From: Aliicoccus persicus
GTDB taxonomy: Bacteria > Bacillota > Bacilli > Staphylococcales > Salinicoccaceae
Direction: 5' to 3'
DNA length: 47,724 nucleotides
Assembly: GCF_900110815.1 (NCBI RefSeq)
Contig: NZ_FOIT01000003.1
Span: forward strand, 129,054 to 176,777
Shown here: positions 25,266 through 32,204 of the stretch, in pieces
Layout of the letters: each line of letters starts with the position of its first letter
How positions within the stretch are numbered: position 1 is the first letter of the stretch
Made by a program: the position numbers and the translations under genes
Notes under the pieces: generated by a model
Database searches by the model: none
The model's input: only the letters and a program-made list of their open reading frames with translations
Told to the model about the DNA's origin: nothing

Positions 25266-26101
25266 TGCAACAATTTAATGTTTCCAGTTGAGTTAATGTA
25301 TAGAAAAGGAATTCACTATATTCCACCTTCTATACCTTGACTCTTTTTTTCGTTATGACTCTTAGCTCATAAATTATTTCTAATAATTCCAACAAATTCC
25401 ACTTGCCATCCCTTCTATTAAGTGAAAGAAGATCAGGTTATTTTATTGAAAAAGAAAGAAAATGATTCAAAAAAAGTGATAGAAATGCAACAAATTCATC
25501 TTTCAATCGGTTCTATTGTTTGAAGAGGGAAGTTATTTTCTTAGTAAGAATCTACTCAAAATAAACTTTTATAAGGAAAAACGCTACAAATCCCCATTCC
25601 CAATTGGGACTAAGTATGAAGGGGCGCTTCTCTCTATCACTCAATAATATTATTTTATAAAACAACTTAAATTCCAGAATTTATTACGTAGTCGCAACAA
25701 ATCCCCCTTCTCAGTTGGGCTATTGTATGAAGGAAGGATACTCTTCAAGGAAACCAATTCTCCTTAAAATAAATACTTTGAAGTTAAACCGCTACATTCC
25801 TCACTTTTCAATCGAGACTAAGTGGATGAAGGGGCACTACTTTCATAAAGAAAAGTTTTCTTAACTTTCTATTATTGATATGCAACATTTCCACTCCACC
25901 TGTCGAGAGATAGAGTGAGGGAACATCTTTTTGATTACTTTATGAATTTTTCCTATCTATGAAACAAATTGACGTTACCTCGGTATGTATTGTTTAGAAA
26001 AGGGAAATGACATCTTTATGAGGATAAATTAAAAATTCAAAGAGAATGACTCTGAAAACGCGATTTTTCGGGTGTTTCAGTCGGGCTATTGTATGAAGGG
26101 G
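25266..26101. repeat. Degenerate interspersed repeat array (about 9 units, spacing about 80-120 bp)
   Basis: Units begin near 25266, 25388, 25486, 25582, 25693, 25790, 25881, 25961 and 26060. The best-preserved ones share an opening (C/T)GC(A/T)ACAAAT, a pyrimidine block (CCCCTTC), a centre CA(A/G)T(T/C)GGG(C/A)CTA, and a close TATGAAGG(G/A)GG. Unit 25693 has CCTTC...GAAGG, unit 25582 has CCCC...GGGG plus a TCCCAATTGGGA palindrome, units 25388 and 25790 have CACTT...AAGTG, and unit 25881 has CACTC...GAGTG. So each unit can fold even though its sequence drifts. The array fills the gene-free stretch between the cargo operon and oriT. No open frame of note lies there. Confidence 0.8.
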
Positions 26102-26266
26102 ATCGTTTTCCTTGAGTTGAAATAGAAGAAGGAGAAAGAGTCAATTCCTTTATTCATAGCTATTTCTTTCACTATTTATCCTCAAGGGAGAATAGAAAGA
26201 AAAGTGAACAAGCTAAGTCTAACGAAAGATTCCCCTTTTTAAACCACAAAGAATGGAGTGATAACA

Positions 26267-26392
26267 ATGGTGACAACTTCCCAGCAGTCTGGAAGCACAG
26301 GCGGCGGGCGGAGCGTAAGCCAGCCAAAGCTTCCAGAGCTGCTGGCTGGTGTGGCGTTAGCCACGCCAGCTGATTTACCCCACACCATCTAA
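26267..26392 (+). CDS. Small glycine/serine/proline-rich ORF overlapping the oriT region
   Basis: A 41-codon frame, MVTTSQQSGSTGGGRSVSQ onward, ending DLPHTI with TAA in the oriT hairpin loop. GGAGTG lies seven bases before the ATG, a good ribosome binding site. The segment is far richer in GC than its surroundings, but that richness is also explained by the two hairpins it encodes. I do not recognise the peptide. It may be a real leader peptide upstream of mobT or a by-product of the structured DNA. Confidence 0.45.
   Translation: MVTTSQQSGSTGGGRSVSQPKLPELLAGVALATPADLPHTI
26282..26344. repeat. Large inverted repeat (cruciform) upstream of oriT
   Basis: CAGCAG-TCTGGAAGC (26282-26296) pairs with GCTTCCAGA-g-CTGCTG (26329-26344): 15 bp with one bulge and a GC-rich 32-base loop. 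It is the first of three consecutive strong hairpins leading into oriT. Confidence 0.8.
26345..26370. repeat. Hairpin adjacent to oriT
   Basis: GCTGGTGTGGC (26345-26355), loop GTTA, GCCACGCCAGC (26360-26370): an 11-bp stem with one T-G pair. It starts directly after the previous cruciform and ends four bases before the oriT repeat. No T run follows, so it is not a standard terminator; a relaxase-binding or replication-origin role is inferred. Confidence 0.8.
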
Positions 26393-26403
26393 CAGTGGGG
26401 TAA
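26375..26403 (+). other. oriT: Origin of transfer (oriT) of the MobT type
   Basis: TTACCCCAC (26375-26383), loop ACCATCTAACA, GTGGGGTAA (26395-26403): a perfect 9-bp inverted repeat. The known ICEBs1 oriT is an inverted repeat of Cs and Gs around ...CGCTAACAG..., cut in the TAACA segment; here CTAACA sits in the same place before the G-rich arm. It lies about 115 bases upstream of the MobT-type relaxase gene. The match to a known nic region is from memory of that family, not a search. Confidence 0.85.
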
Positions 26404-26432
26404 AAAACAACTGGAAACAGACAATATTTCGT

Positions 26433-26468
26433 CAGGTAGACTTGATACCACAGCGTTTAACGTACCTG
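26433..26468. repeat. Short inverted repeat between oriT and mobT
   Basis: CAGGTA (26433-26438) and TACCTG (26463-26468) flank a 24-base centre containing CTTGATACCACAGCG. It may be part of the relaxosome binding region or an operator for the relaxase's own HTH domain. Confidence 0.45.
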
Positions 26469-26516
26469 TCAACTTTTTCGCATGAGTTGACTACTAAATT
26501 TCAGGAGGAATGTACA

Positions 26517-27698
26517 ATGACAACGAAACAATGGCATGAGAATTTGAAGGAAAAACGAATTGCTTATGGACTCTCTCAAAAGAAATTGGCTCAAGCTTCT
26601 ACGATCTCTCGTCAATATTACAATCAAATTGAAACAGGAAAAAGAGTTCCTTCGGACGAACGAAAACAAATGATTGAACAAGCCTTAGAACGTTTCAATC
26701 CAGAAAGCCCGTTAGACATGATGATTGATTATGTCCGTTTAAGGTTTCCAACAACGGATGTAAAAGAAGTTATTCAGAAGACTTTACGACTGAAAATAAA
26801 ATACTTCTTACATCAGGATTTTGGTTATTATGGCTACTCCGAGCATTTTGTCTTAGGAGATATTATGGTGCTTGTTTCTCATGAGGAAGACAAAGGCGTA
26901 CTTTTAGAATTAAAAGGTCGGGGAACACGCCAATTTGAAGGCTACCTTGACGCACAAGGAAGAGATTGGTATGAATTTTTCATGGATTGTTTGATACAAA
27001 AAGCGGTCATCAAACGATTGGACTTAGCGATCAATGATAAAGTCGGTTTATTAAATATTCCAACTCTCACAAAGAAATGTGCGGATGAAGAATGTATTTC
27101 TGTCTTTCGGAGTTTTAAGAGCTACCGTAGTGGAGAATTAACCAGACGTGATGAAAAGATAGGCATGGGTCATACGTTATATATTGGTTCCTTACGTTCG
27201 GATATTTATCTGTGTTTGTATCAGAAGAACTATGAAGAATATGCAAAAAAGAATATTCCCCTATCCGATACGGAGACAAAGAATCGGTTTGAAATTCGAC
27301 TAAAGAATGAACGTGCCTTGTATGCGTTAAAAGATTTACTCAGGCATGAAAATCCTGAACGAACCGCCTTTAAAATTATTAATCGTTATCTTCGTTTTTG
27401 CGATAAAGAAAAAGGAAAACCTCGCTCCGAATGGAAACTCAATGATGACTGGAAGTTATTCATTGGCGAAAACAGACAAGCCATGAGGCTTACCACAAAG
27501 CCTGAACCTTATACGTTCGATCGAACACTTCGCTGGCTCGCCCATCAAGTTGCCCCTTCGTTAAAAATTGCCACTAAATTAGATGAACTTCACAACACCT
27601 CTCATATTAAAGACATGATTTCCAAAGCCAAACTAAAAGATAAGCATATTACCCTTCTTAAGCAACAATCCGTCTCTATAGACGAGATTATTCTTTAA
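26517..27698 (+). CDS. mobT: MobT-family relaxase / replication initiation factor (Tn916 Orf20-like)
   Basis: 393 residues. Residues about 1-60 form an HTH XRE domain (YGLSQKKLAQASTISRQYYN). Residues about 65-340 form the Rep_trans/replication initiation factor domain, with stretches nearly identical to Tn916 Orf20 as I know it: ALERFNP, DYVRLRFPTTDVKEV, LELKGRGTRQFE, ECISVFRSFKSYRSGEL, RFEIRLKNERA and TTKPEPYTFDRTL. The protein nicks oriT and starts conjugative transfer and rolling-circle replication. ATG at 26517 follows AGGAGGA; the frame extends to 26442 from a TTG without support. The cognate oriT is just upstream. No FtsK-like coupling gene (Orf21) precedes it, unlike in Tn916. Confidence 0.95.
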   Translation: MTTKQWHENLKEKRIAYGLSQKKLAQASTISRQYYNQIETGKRVPSDERKQMIEQALERFNPESPLDMMIDYVRLRFPTTDVKEVIQKTLRLKIKYFLHQDFGYYGYSEHFVLGDIMVLVSHEEDKGVLLELKGRGTRQFEGYLDAQGRDWYEFFMDCLIQKAVIKRLDLAINDKVGLLNIPTLTKKCADEECISVFRSFKSYRSGELTRRDEKIGMGHTLYIGSLRSDIYLCLYQKNYEEYAKKNIPLSDTETKNRFEIRLKNERALYALKDLLRHENPERTAFKIINRYLRFCDKEKGKPRSEWKLNDDWKLFIGENRQAMRLTTKPEPYTFDRTLRWLAHQVAPSLKIATKLDELHNTSHIKDMISKAKLKDKHITLLKQQSVSIDEIIL

Positions 27699-27748
27699 TT
27701 TACCCTCTTATTTCCCTCTCAAAAACTTCTACAAAGGATTGACCTCAT

Positions 27749-28012
27749 ATGACAAACACTTCTCTCTTACTCGCCAAAATGGCCCAACATGGCTATAACA
27801 AAACCCAACTCGCCGATAAAGTCGGTATTCACCGTCACACCTTCTCAAACAAAATGAATAACCAGTCTCATTTTACCGTTGAAGAAGTAGTTGATTTAGC
27901 AGAAACATTGGAACTTACTGCGACAGAAATTGATATCATCTTCTTTGACAACCAACTGGCAAAGATCAATCAAACGGTACTCTCTAAGCGCCCTGATTAT
28001 ACTTCTCTATAA
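27749..28012 (+). CDS. Small HTH DNA-binding protein (possible excisionase/regulator)
   Basis: 87 residues with an XRE-like helix-turn-helix (GYNKTQLADKVGIHRHTFSNKM) and a short acidic middle (VEEVVDLAETLELTATEID). AAAGGA precedes the ATG. It lies between the relaxase and integrase genes, where integrative elements usually encode Xis or a regulator. It is not of the basic Tn916 Xis type, so excisionase activity is only a positional guess. Confidence 0.75.
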   Translation: MTNTSLLLAKMAQHGYNKTQLADKVGIHRHTFSNKMNNQSHFTVEEVVDLAETLELTATEIDIIFFDNQLAKINQTVLSKRPDYTSL

Positions 28013-28103
28013 ACTATTCTCCCTATTCGAATCCCACAGAAAGATGTGCTACAATAAGGGCGCATATTGTAGCGCGTTTTTCTTTCAGAAGGACGTGTTA
28101 AAA

Positions 28104-29246
28104 ATGGCTTCATTTACAAAAACCAAACATGGCTGGGGTGTACGCATTAGTGCAAAGAACCCTCGCTGGTACAAAGGAAGTGACGAACCACGCTATCTCA
28201 GAGATAGCAAACAACCGTTTCAAACCAAAGCAGAGGCAAGAGAATGGGCAGACAACCGAAAGAAAGAATTAGAAAATGGAATAAGCGAGTTTACAGACTT
28301 ATCGGTGCCAGATTACTTTGAGAAATGGTTTCTCACATTTAAAAAAGGGAAACATTCTGAAAATACTGACCTTGCATATGAACATGCGATTGATAAGTTT
28401 AGAGATCATCTGTCTCATGTAAAAATGAACGAGTTAACTCAAATTATTTATCAAACTTTTATGAATGAATTAGAAGCAAAAGGACTTGCTAAAAATTCGA
28501 TAATCAACTATCATAAATGCTTTGCGGTATGTTTAAAACAAGCTCTGTATGATGAAGTAATTCCAAAAGATCCGACATTCAACATAAAAATTGGCGGGGT
28601 TCCTCCTAAAGATGAAAAAGAGAAGTACCTTGAAGTAAATGAATTAAAACAACTGGAAAACTTCTTTTTGAATCACTTTGAAGATATGTTTGCACGAGTA
28701 CTCTTTGTTCAAGGACGTACAGGCTTACGTATTGGGGAAGTTTTAGGCATTACACATGACCGTATTGACTTCAAGAACCACACTTTACGAGTGGATCGGC
28801 AATGGGATCATCGGGCACTTAAATTTGCCCCTACGAAAAACAGAAAAAATCGAACCATTGATTTAGCTCCTTCAACCGTCCGCTTCTTAAAACAATGTAT
28901 CGCTGATAACCGTAGATATGAGTTAACGATAGGAAAACGGGGTGAAGTGGGATTCTTGTTCCCTAGTCGAAAACTTCATTTAACTCGTCCCGTTAGCTAT
29001 AAAACGGTACGGACAAAGTTAAAAAACTATCTCAAGGAAACTTTTGGAGAAGAAAAAGAGATTGATATAGCTACTCATGCTTTTCGACATACCTATGGAA
29101 GCTCCCTCTTACTTGCAGGAGCAGATGTAGTTTATGTAGCAGATCAATTAGGAGATACGGTTGAAATTGTAGAAAAGACCTACTTACACCTGCTTGAAGA
29201 TATTCGCAAGCGGAATGTAAAAATTCTACATGAACAACATGGGTGA
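28104..29246 (+). CDS. int: Site-specific tyrosine recombinase (integrase)
   Basis: 380 residues in three parts: an N-terminal arm-binding domain (residues about 1-60; TKTKHGWGVRISAKNPRWY), a SAM-like core-binding domain (about 65-170) and a C-terminal catalytic domain. Catalytic residues seen: first Arg in TGLRIGEV, HAFRHTYG (H-x-x-R) and the nucleophile Tyr in EKTYLHLL. It catalyses integration and excision of the element. ATG at 28104 follows AGAAGGA; the frame is open upstream to 27930 across the HTH gene but without a ribosome binding site. It is more like phage/genomic-island integrases than Tn916 Int. The stop lies about 50-70 bases from the right junction. Confidence 0.95.
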   Translation: MASFTKTKHGWGVRISAKNPRWYKGSDEPRYLRDSKQPFQTKAEAREWADNRKKELENGISEFTDLSVPDYFEKWFLTFKKGKHSENTDLAYEHAIDKFRDHLSHVKMNELTQIIYQTFMNELEAKGLAKNSIINYHKCFAVCLKQALYDEVIPKDPTFNIKIGGVPPKDEKEKYLEVNELKQLENFFLNHFEDMFARVLFVQGRTGLRIGEVLGITHDRIDFKNHTLRVDRQWDHRALKFAPTKNRKNRTIDLAPSTVRFLKQCIADNRRYELTIGKRGEVGFLFPSRKLHLTRPVSYKTVRTKLKNYLKETFGEEKEIDIATHAFRHTYGSSLLLAGADVVYVADQLGDTVEIVEKTYLHLLEDIRKRNVKILHEQHG

Positions 29247-30132
29247 GTTGCCAATATTTTGCCAATTTCAAACTAGAAATGCTGGTTTTATAGGAAATCC
29301 TACTATCAAGTCTATAGTGCGGATGTTTCGTAATTTTTTCTTCGATATCCATCATGTCTCCACGTACGATACATGTCATCACGCGTCCCTTCTTCGTATG
29401 ATGTACGACATTTAACGCTTTGAAGAACGATTCATCTGGCATCTCTTTAAATGCAATTTGAACCTTGCTGTGTTCGCCTTTCATATCGCTCATTTCTTTA
29501 TAGAATAAAAGTGCTCCATGATGAATAATCGATACAGAATCACAAATATCTTCCATCTCACGCAAGTTATGACTCGATGCAATGATTGTCATGCCATGTG
29601 CAGCGATATCCTGCATCATGATGCTTTTCACTTGTGAACGAATGATTGGATCAAGTCCGTCAAACGGTTCATCTAAAATCATCACATCAGGACGTGCTGA
29701 AAATGCAAGAATAAATGCAGCTTGACGCTTCATCCCTTTAGATACTTGATTAAGTGATTTTTTTTCGTTGAAGTTAAAGTGTTCTTTCAATTTGTTGTAG
29801 CGCGATTGAGACCATTTTGGGTATATATTCTCATAGAATTCAGCCATTTGAGCGAGTGATGCATTTCTAAAAAAGTAGGGTATATCAGCAAGAAAAATCA
29901 CTCGATTTTTAATGTCAGATTGTTCATATACTGAATTCGGATTATCCTCATATTTAATCGAACCGCTATCGAGCTGATAAATCCCGATCATCGACTTCAA
30001 CAGTGTCGTCTTCCCGGCACCATTCGAGCCAAGAACACCGTGAATCGTGCCACTATCAATTGTCATCGAAACATTTTTTAGCGCTTGCTGGTGTCCAAAA
30101 AATTTATTTACACCATCAATTGTGATTTTCAT
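29071..30132 (-). CDS. ABC ATPase (Ytr-like) interrupted by the element, with chimeric C-terminus
   Basis: Residues 1 to about 273 are a normal ATPase: Walker A GSNGAGKTT near residue 34, signature VSKGMKRQA near residue 130, Walker B VMILDEP and H-loop ASSHNLRE. After about residue 273 (KITKHPHY) the host sequence stops and the frame runs into the element, antisense to the integrase 3' end, adding about 80 unrelated residues before a stop at 29071. The genuine last 34 codons are at 18116-18220. All ATP-binding motifs survive, so the product may fold, but the regulatory tail is lost and the permease is no longer adjacent. ATG at 30132 overlaps the gntR 3' end by 17 bases. Confidence 0.85.
   Translation of the reverse strand: MKITIDGVNKFFGHQQALKNVSMTIDSGTIHGVLGSNGAGKTTLLKSMIGIYQLDSGSIKYEDNPNSVYEQSDIKNRVIFLADIPYFFRNASLAQMAEFYENIYPKWSQSRYNKLKEHFNFNEKKSLNQVSKGMKRQAAFILAFSARPDVMILDEPFDGLDPIIRSQVKSIMMQDIAAHGMTIIASSHNLREMEDICDSVSIIHHGALLFYKEMSDMKGEHSKVQIAFKEMPDESFFKALNVVHHTKKGRVMTCIVRGDMMDIEEKITKHPHYRLDSRISYKTSISSLKLAKYWQLTHVVHVEFLHSACEYLQAGVSRSFLQFQPYLLIDLLHKLHLLLQVRGSFHRYVEKHE
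29248..29269. other. Candidate arm-type integrase sites, right end
   Basis: TTGCCAATATT and TTGCCAATTTC, tandem 11-base units starting just after the integrase stop codon and about 30-45 bases from the inferred right junction. They match the paired 11-base units at 18410-18431. Confidence 0.5.
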
Positions 30133-30520
30133 TTGTATCACCACTTTCTTTCGCATTTAAGTTTTCTACTGCATCCATCCACTCAATTAACTCCGCTTTG
30201 GAAACATTAAGCAGTGACAACTCCGTGAAAATACGTATCAATTCAGTTTTTAATTGTGCAATTTTGTCATTGTTAATCGTCTCTTTCATATCGTTTACAA
30301 AGCTACCTTTCCCAGGGAGTGAATAGACATAGCCTTCTGATTCAAGCGCCCTGTATGCTTTTTGAATAGTATTTGGATTGACCGTTAATTCACCAGCGAG
30401 CACGCGCACAGATGGTAATTGATCACCAGGTTGCAACACTTCTTGTGCCATGAGCAACTTAATGCGATTGATCAACTGCTCATAGATGGGTGTTCGACTT
30501 TTCATATCGATCTGTATCAC
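30116..30520 (-). CDS. GntR-family (YtrA subfamily) transcriptional repressor
   Basis: 134 residues: N-terminal winged helix (PIYEQLINRIK, GDQLPSVRVLAGELTVNPNTIQKAYRALE) and a short C-terminal helix pair without a ligand domain, the hallmark of the YtrA subfamily. These repressors control adjacent ABC operons and often respond to peptide antibiotics or membrane stress. The GTG start at 30520 is supported by AAGGAGGG eight bases upstream. It is the first gene of the operon that the mobile element has split. Confidence 0.92.
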   Translation of the reverse strand: MIQIDMKSRTPIYEQLINRIKLLMAQEVLQPGDQLPSVRVLAGELTVNPNTIQKAYRALESEGYVYSLPGKGSFVNDMKETINNDKIAQLKTELIRIFTELSLLNVSKAELIEWMDAVENLNAKESGDTNENHN

Positions 30521-30540
30521 ATCGTTTCCCTCCTTATAAC

Positions 30541-30574
30541 ACTGTACTATCTGTAATAACTAAGATAATACAGT
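30541..30574 (-). promoter_or_regulatory. Probable operator of the GntR-ABC operon
   Basis: ACTGTA-c-TATC (30541-30551) and GATA-a-TACAGT (30564-30574) form a long imperfect inverted repeat with a 12-base centre, 20 bases upstream of the gntR start. YtrA-type repressors bind such promoter-proximal palindromes, so autoregulation is likely. Confidence 0.6.
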
Positions 30575-30610
30575 TAATGCGGTTGAGTGTCAATAAAAAT
30601 AGAATGGAAT

Positions 30611-30638
30611 AAAAAAGCACACGACAACTGTCGTGTGC
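30611..30638 (-). terminator. Intrinsic terminator downstream of yuzD
   Basis: A perfect 10-bp stem (GCACACGACA / TGTCGTGTGC, loop AC) at 30617-30638, followed on the minus strand by six T residues. It ends transcripts coming from yuzD and insulates the gntR promoter. Confidence 0.85.
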
Positions 30639-30767
30639 GTACAAAACATTATTTTGTTTTTTAATCTGTCTACTTGACAGTGAGCAGTTTATCCCTAGGC
30701 GTCAAGTGTGCTTTATAATTTGGACCAGACTTATGTCCGTATTTAAAAATCATACTAAAGTATTGAA

Positions 30768-31088
30768 TTATTGAGCGTTCTCTTTCTGTCCGTCCAACCA
30801 TCTATAAATCGGTTTTAAATTTACATAACCATCTTGTACCACTTCGTCATTCATTGTCACTAACGGATAAAATAACTCATCATCGTTAATCTGTTCAATC
30901 AGTGAATCATCGTGATCTGATAGGTTTTCTGCATTGTCTAAGTCAATGTATGAAAATCTGAAATCAGTATCCGTATATTTTTTTGGAAGTAGGGCTTCTA
31001 GCCATTCATAGGTATCCTTCGATCCGGGAGCGTTCACACAGCTGGCACAGATAACATCGCGACCATAAATTTTTACTGCTACACGCAT
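30768..31088 (-). CDS. yuzD: YuzD family (DUF1462) thioredoxin-like protein
   Basis: 106 residues with a thioredoxin-like opening ([26 protein letters not shown] motif CASC), [21 protein letters not shown] and a C-terminal IYRWLDG. Function not established; the CXXC and constant linkage to nfu suggest a thiol or Fe-S role. ATG at 31088 is chosen because GAGAGG lies ten bases upstream; the TTG at 31097 is too close to it. It is divergent from nfu, as in Bacillus and Staphylococcus. Confidence 0.85.
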   Translation of the reverse strand: MRVAVKIYGRDVICASCVNAPGSKDTYEWLEALLPKKYTDTDFRFSYIDLDNAENLSDHDDSLIEQINDDELFYPLVTMNDEVVQDGYVNLKPIYRWLDGQKENAQ

Positions 31089-31183
31089 GTAATCCAACCT
31101 CTCTTTTATTAGATTTTTTTATCAATGTCTATTATAATATAAATTATAGAATTTTACTGTTTGAAAGAACTGGAGTGAAGACA

Positions 31184-31429
31184 ATGACAGTAGAGCAACA
31201 AGATTCAATGTTCGAACAAGTTGATGAGGTCATTGAGAAGTTACGTCCATTCTTACTGCGTGATGGTGGGGATTGCGAGCTTGTTGATGTCGAAGAAGGT
31301 GTAGTCAAACTTAGATTACTTGGTGCTTGTGGAACATGCCCAAGCTCAACGATAACGCTTAAAGCAGGTATTGAGCGTGCGTTATTAGAAGAAGTACCTG
31401 GGTTTGTAGAGATAGAGCAAGTATTCTAA
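31184..31429 (+). CDS. nfu: NifU C-terminal domain Fe-S scaffold/carrier (Nfu)
   Basis: 81 residues consisting of the NifU C-terminal domain alone: [21 protein letters not shown] and the cluster-binding CXXC in [19 protein letters not shown]. It carries a 4Fe-4S cluster between two subunits and delivers it to target enzymes; lipA in this window is a plausible client. ATG at 31184 follows GGAGTG; the GTG at 31175 is an upstream alternative. It lies next to yuzD, yuzB and an A-type carrier. Confidence 0.95.
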   Translation: MTVEQQDSMFEQVDEVIEKLRPFLLRDGGDCELVDVEEGVVKLRLLGACGTCPSSTITLKAGIERALLEEVPGFVEIEQVF

Positions 31430-31452
31430 AGCGACCCCAGTGGTCGCTTTTC
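31430..31452 (+). terminator. Short terminator hairpin after nfu
   Basis: AGCGACC (31430-31436), loop CCCAG-T, GGTCGCT (31442-31448) then TTTTC. The T tract is short, so partial read-through into yuzB is likely. Confidence 0.7.
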
Positions 31453-31472
31453 ATTTTACAGGAGGGAATGAC

Positions 31473-31733
31473 ATGTATCATATCGTTGAGTTCTGTTCAT
31501 CTAATATGCTAAAGGGTTCACAAAACGTATATGATACACTTCAGAAAGACCCTGAACTCGATGTCGTCGATTATGGCTGTCTCAGTAACTGTGGCATCTG
31601 TAGTAAAATGTTTTTTGCATACGTGAACGGAAAGACTGTAAGTGGTAAAACACCTGAGCAACTGCTCGAACGCATATACAAGCAGATCGAAAAGGAAGAC
31701 GAAAAAAGCAAGTTAGATCGCTATCAATTTTAA
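31473..31733 (+). CDS. yuzB: YuzB family (DUF1450) protein
   Basis: 86 residues with conserved cysteines (VEFCSSNM, DYGCLSNCGICSKMFFAYVNG); the CXXXCXXC arrangement suggests metal or Fe-S binding. Function not established. ATG at 31473 follows AGGAGGG; the frame is open from 31440 but through the terminator. It precedes the A-type Fe-S carrier gene by 20 bases, as in Bacillus. Confidence 0.87.
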   Translation: MYHIVEFCSSNMLKGSQNVYDTLQKDPELDVVDYGCLSNCGICSKMFFAYVNGKTVSGKTPEQLLERIYKQIEKEDEKSKLDRYQF

Positions 31734-31753
31734 AACTGGTGAGGTGAAACATA

Positions 31754-32113
31754 ATGAGTGTGATTACATTAACTGAAAGTGCAGCATATGAAGTTAAAGA
31801 TATGTTAGAAAAAAACAATCTGGGTCATGGTTTCTTACGTTTCAAAGTTCAAGGTGGCGGTTGCACGGGATTAACTTATGGTATGTCTGCAGATGAAGAA
31901 TCAACAGACAAAGATGAAATATTAGAATTTTACGGCATTAGAGTACTCGTTGATCGCTACGATATCCCTGTCATTGAAGGTACAGTTGTCGATTTTAAAC
32001 AGTCTTTAATGGGTGGCGGATTTACGATTGAAAATCCAAATGCTATCGCATCATGTGGATGTGGGACTTCATTTAAGACGAAGAAGAATGCAGGTACACC
32101 TGGAGATTGTTAG
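31754..32113 (+). CDS. A-type Fe-S cluster carrier (HesB/IscA/SufA family)
   Basis: 119 residues. The three conserved cysteines are present: GGGCTGLTY near residue 37 and CGCGTSF near residue 99. These proteins receive clusters from the SUF scaffold and pass them to apo-enzymes. GAGGTG precedes the ATG. The C-terminal TKKNAGTPGDC adds an extra terminal Cys. Neighbours nfu, yuzB and yuzD make this a Fe-S delivery locus. Confidence 0.93.
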   Translation: MSVITLTESAAYEVKDMLEKNNLGHGFLRFKVQGGGCTGLTYGMSADEESTDKDEILEFYGIRVLVDRYDIPVIEGTVVDFKQSLMGGGFTIENPNAIASCGCGTSFKTKKNAGTPGDC

Positions 32114-32204
32114 AAATTAAGAAAACAGCTTGATATACCTACAAAAGATAAGTAAAATTGATAATGATATATTATGTAAAAGAAACGGGGAAAAGGTGAC
32201 TAAT

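Larger units (their letters stand above)
18216..29310. mobile_element. Integrative mobilizable element (MobT/oriT, tyrosine integrase) carrying ABC transporter and two-component cargo
   Basis: Boundaries are inferred from the two halves of the split ATPase gene: host sequence resumes at about 18205-18220 on the left and 29290-29316 on the right. I could not find a convincing long direct repeat, so the ends are uncertain by about 20 bases. Contents: cargo operon on the minus strand (18542-25123), degenerate repeat array (25266-26101), oriT region (26282-26468), mobT relaxase, HTH gene and integrase on the plus strand. No coupling ATPase, VirB4 or other transfer genes are present, so transfer would need a helper ICE. 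The 18221-18541 left-end stretch holds no gene: it has the inverted repeat at 18240, the 11-bp pair at 18410 and the terminator at 18471. Confidence 0.87.

Noticed and set aside
25266-26101. CRISPR-like array in the element
   Set aside because: The repeated parts are degenerate and of variable spacing, with foldable cores; no cas genes and no precise repeat length.
26345-26403. Rho-independent terminators upstream of mobT
   Set aside because: The hairpins lack T tracts, and the second one matches a known type of oriT nick-site hairpin.
27930-28103. Integrase start at the upstream TTG (58 extra residues)
   Set aside because: The extension overlaps the HTH gene, lacks a ribosome binding site and does not resemble integrase N-termini; ATG at 28104 has AGAAGGA.
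18216-29310. Complete Tn916-like ICE
   Set aside because: Only an Orf20-type relaxase and oriT are present; no FtsK-like Orf21, Orf13-18 transfer genes or Tet(M) region, and the integrase is of a different type.
18200-29316. A long direct repeat as attL/attR core
   Set aside because: I compared both junctions by eye and found no shared word long enough to call; the exact crossover is left open.
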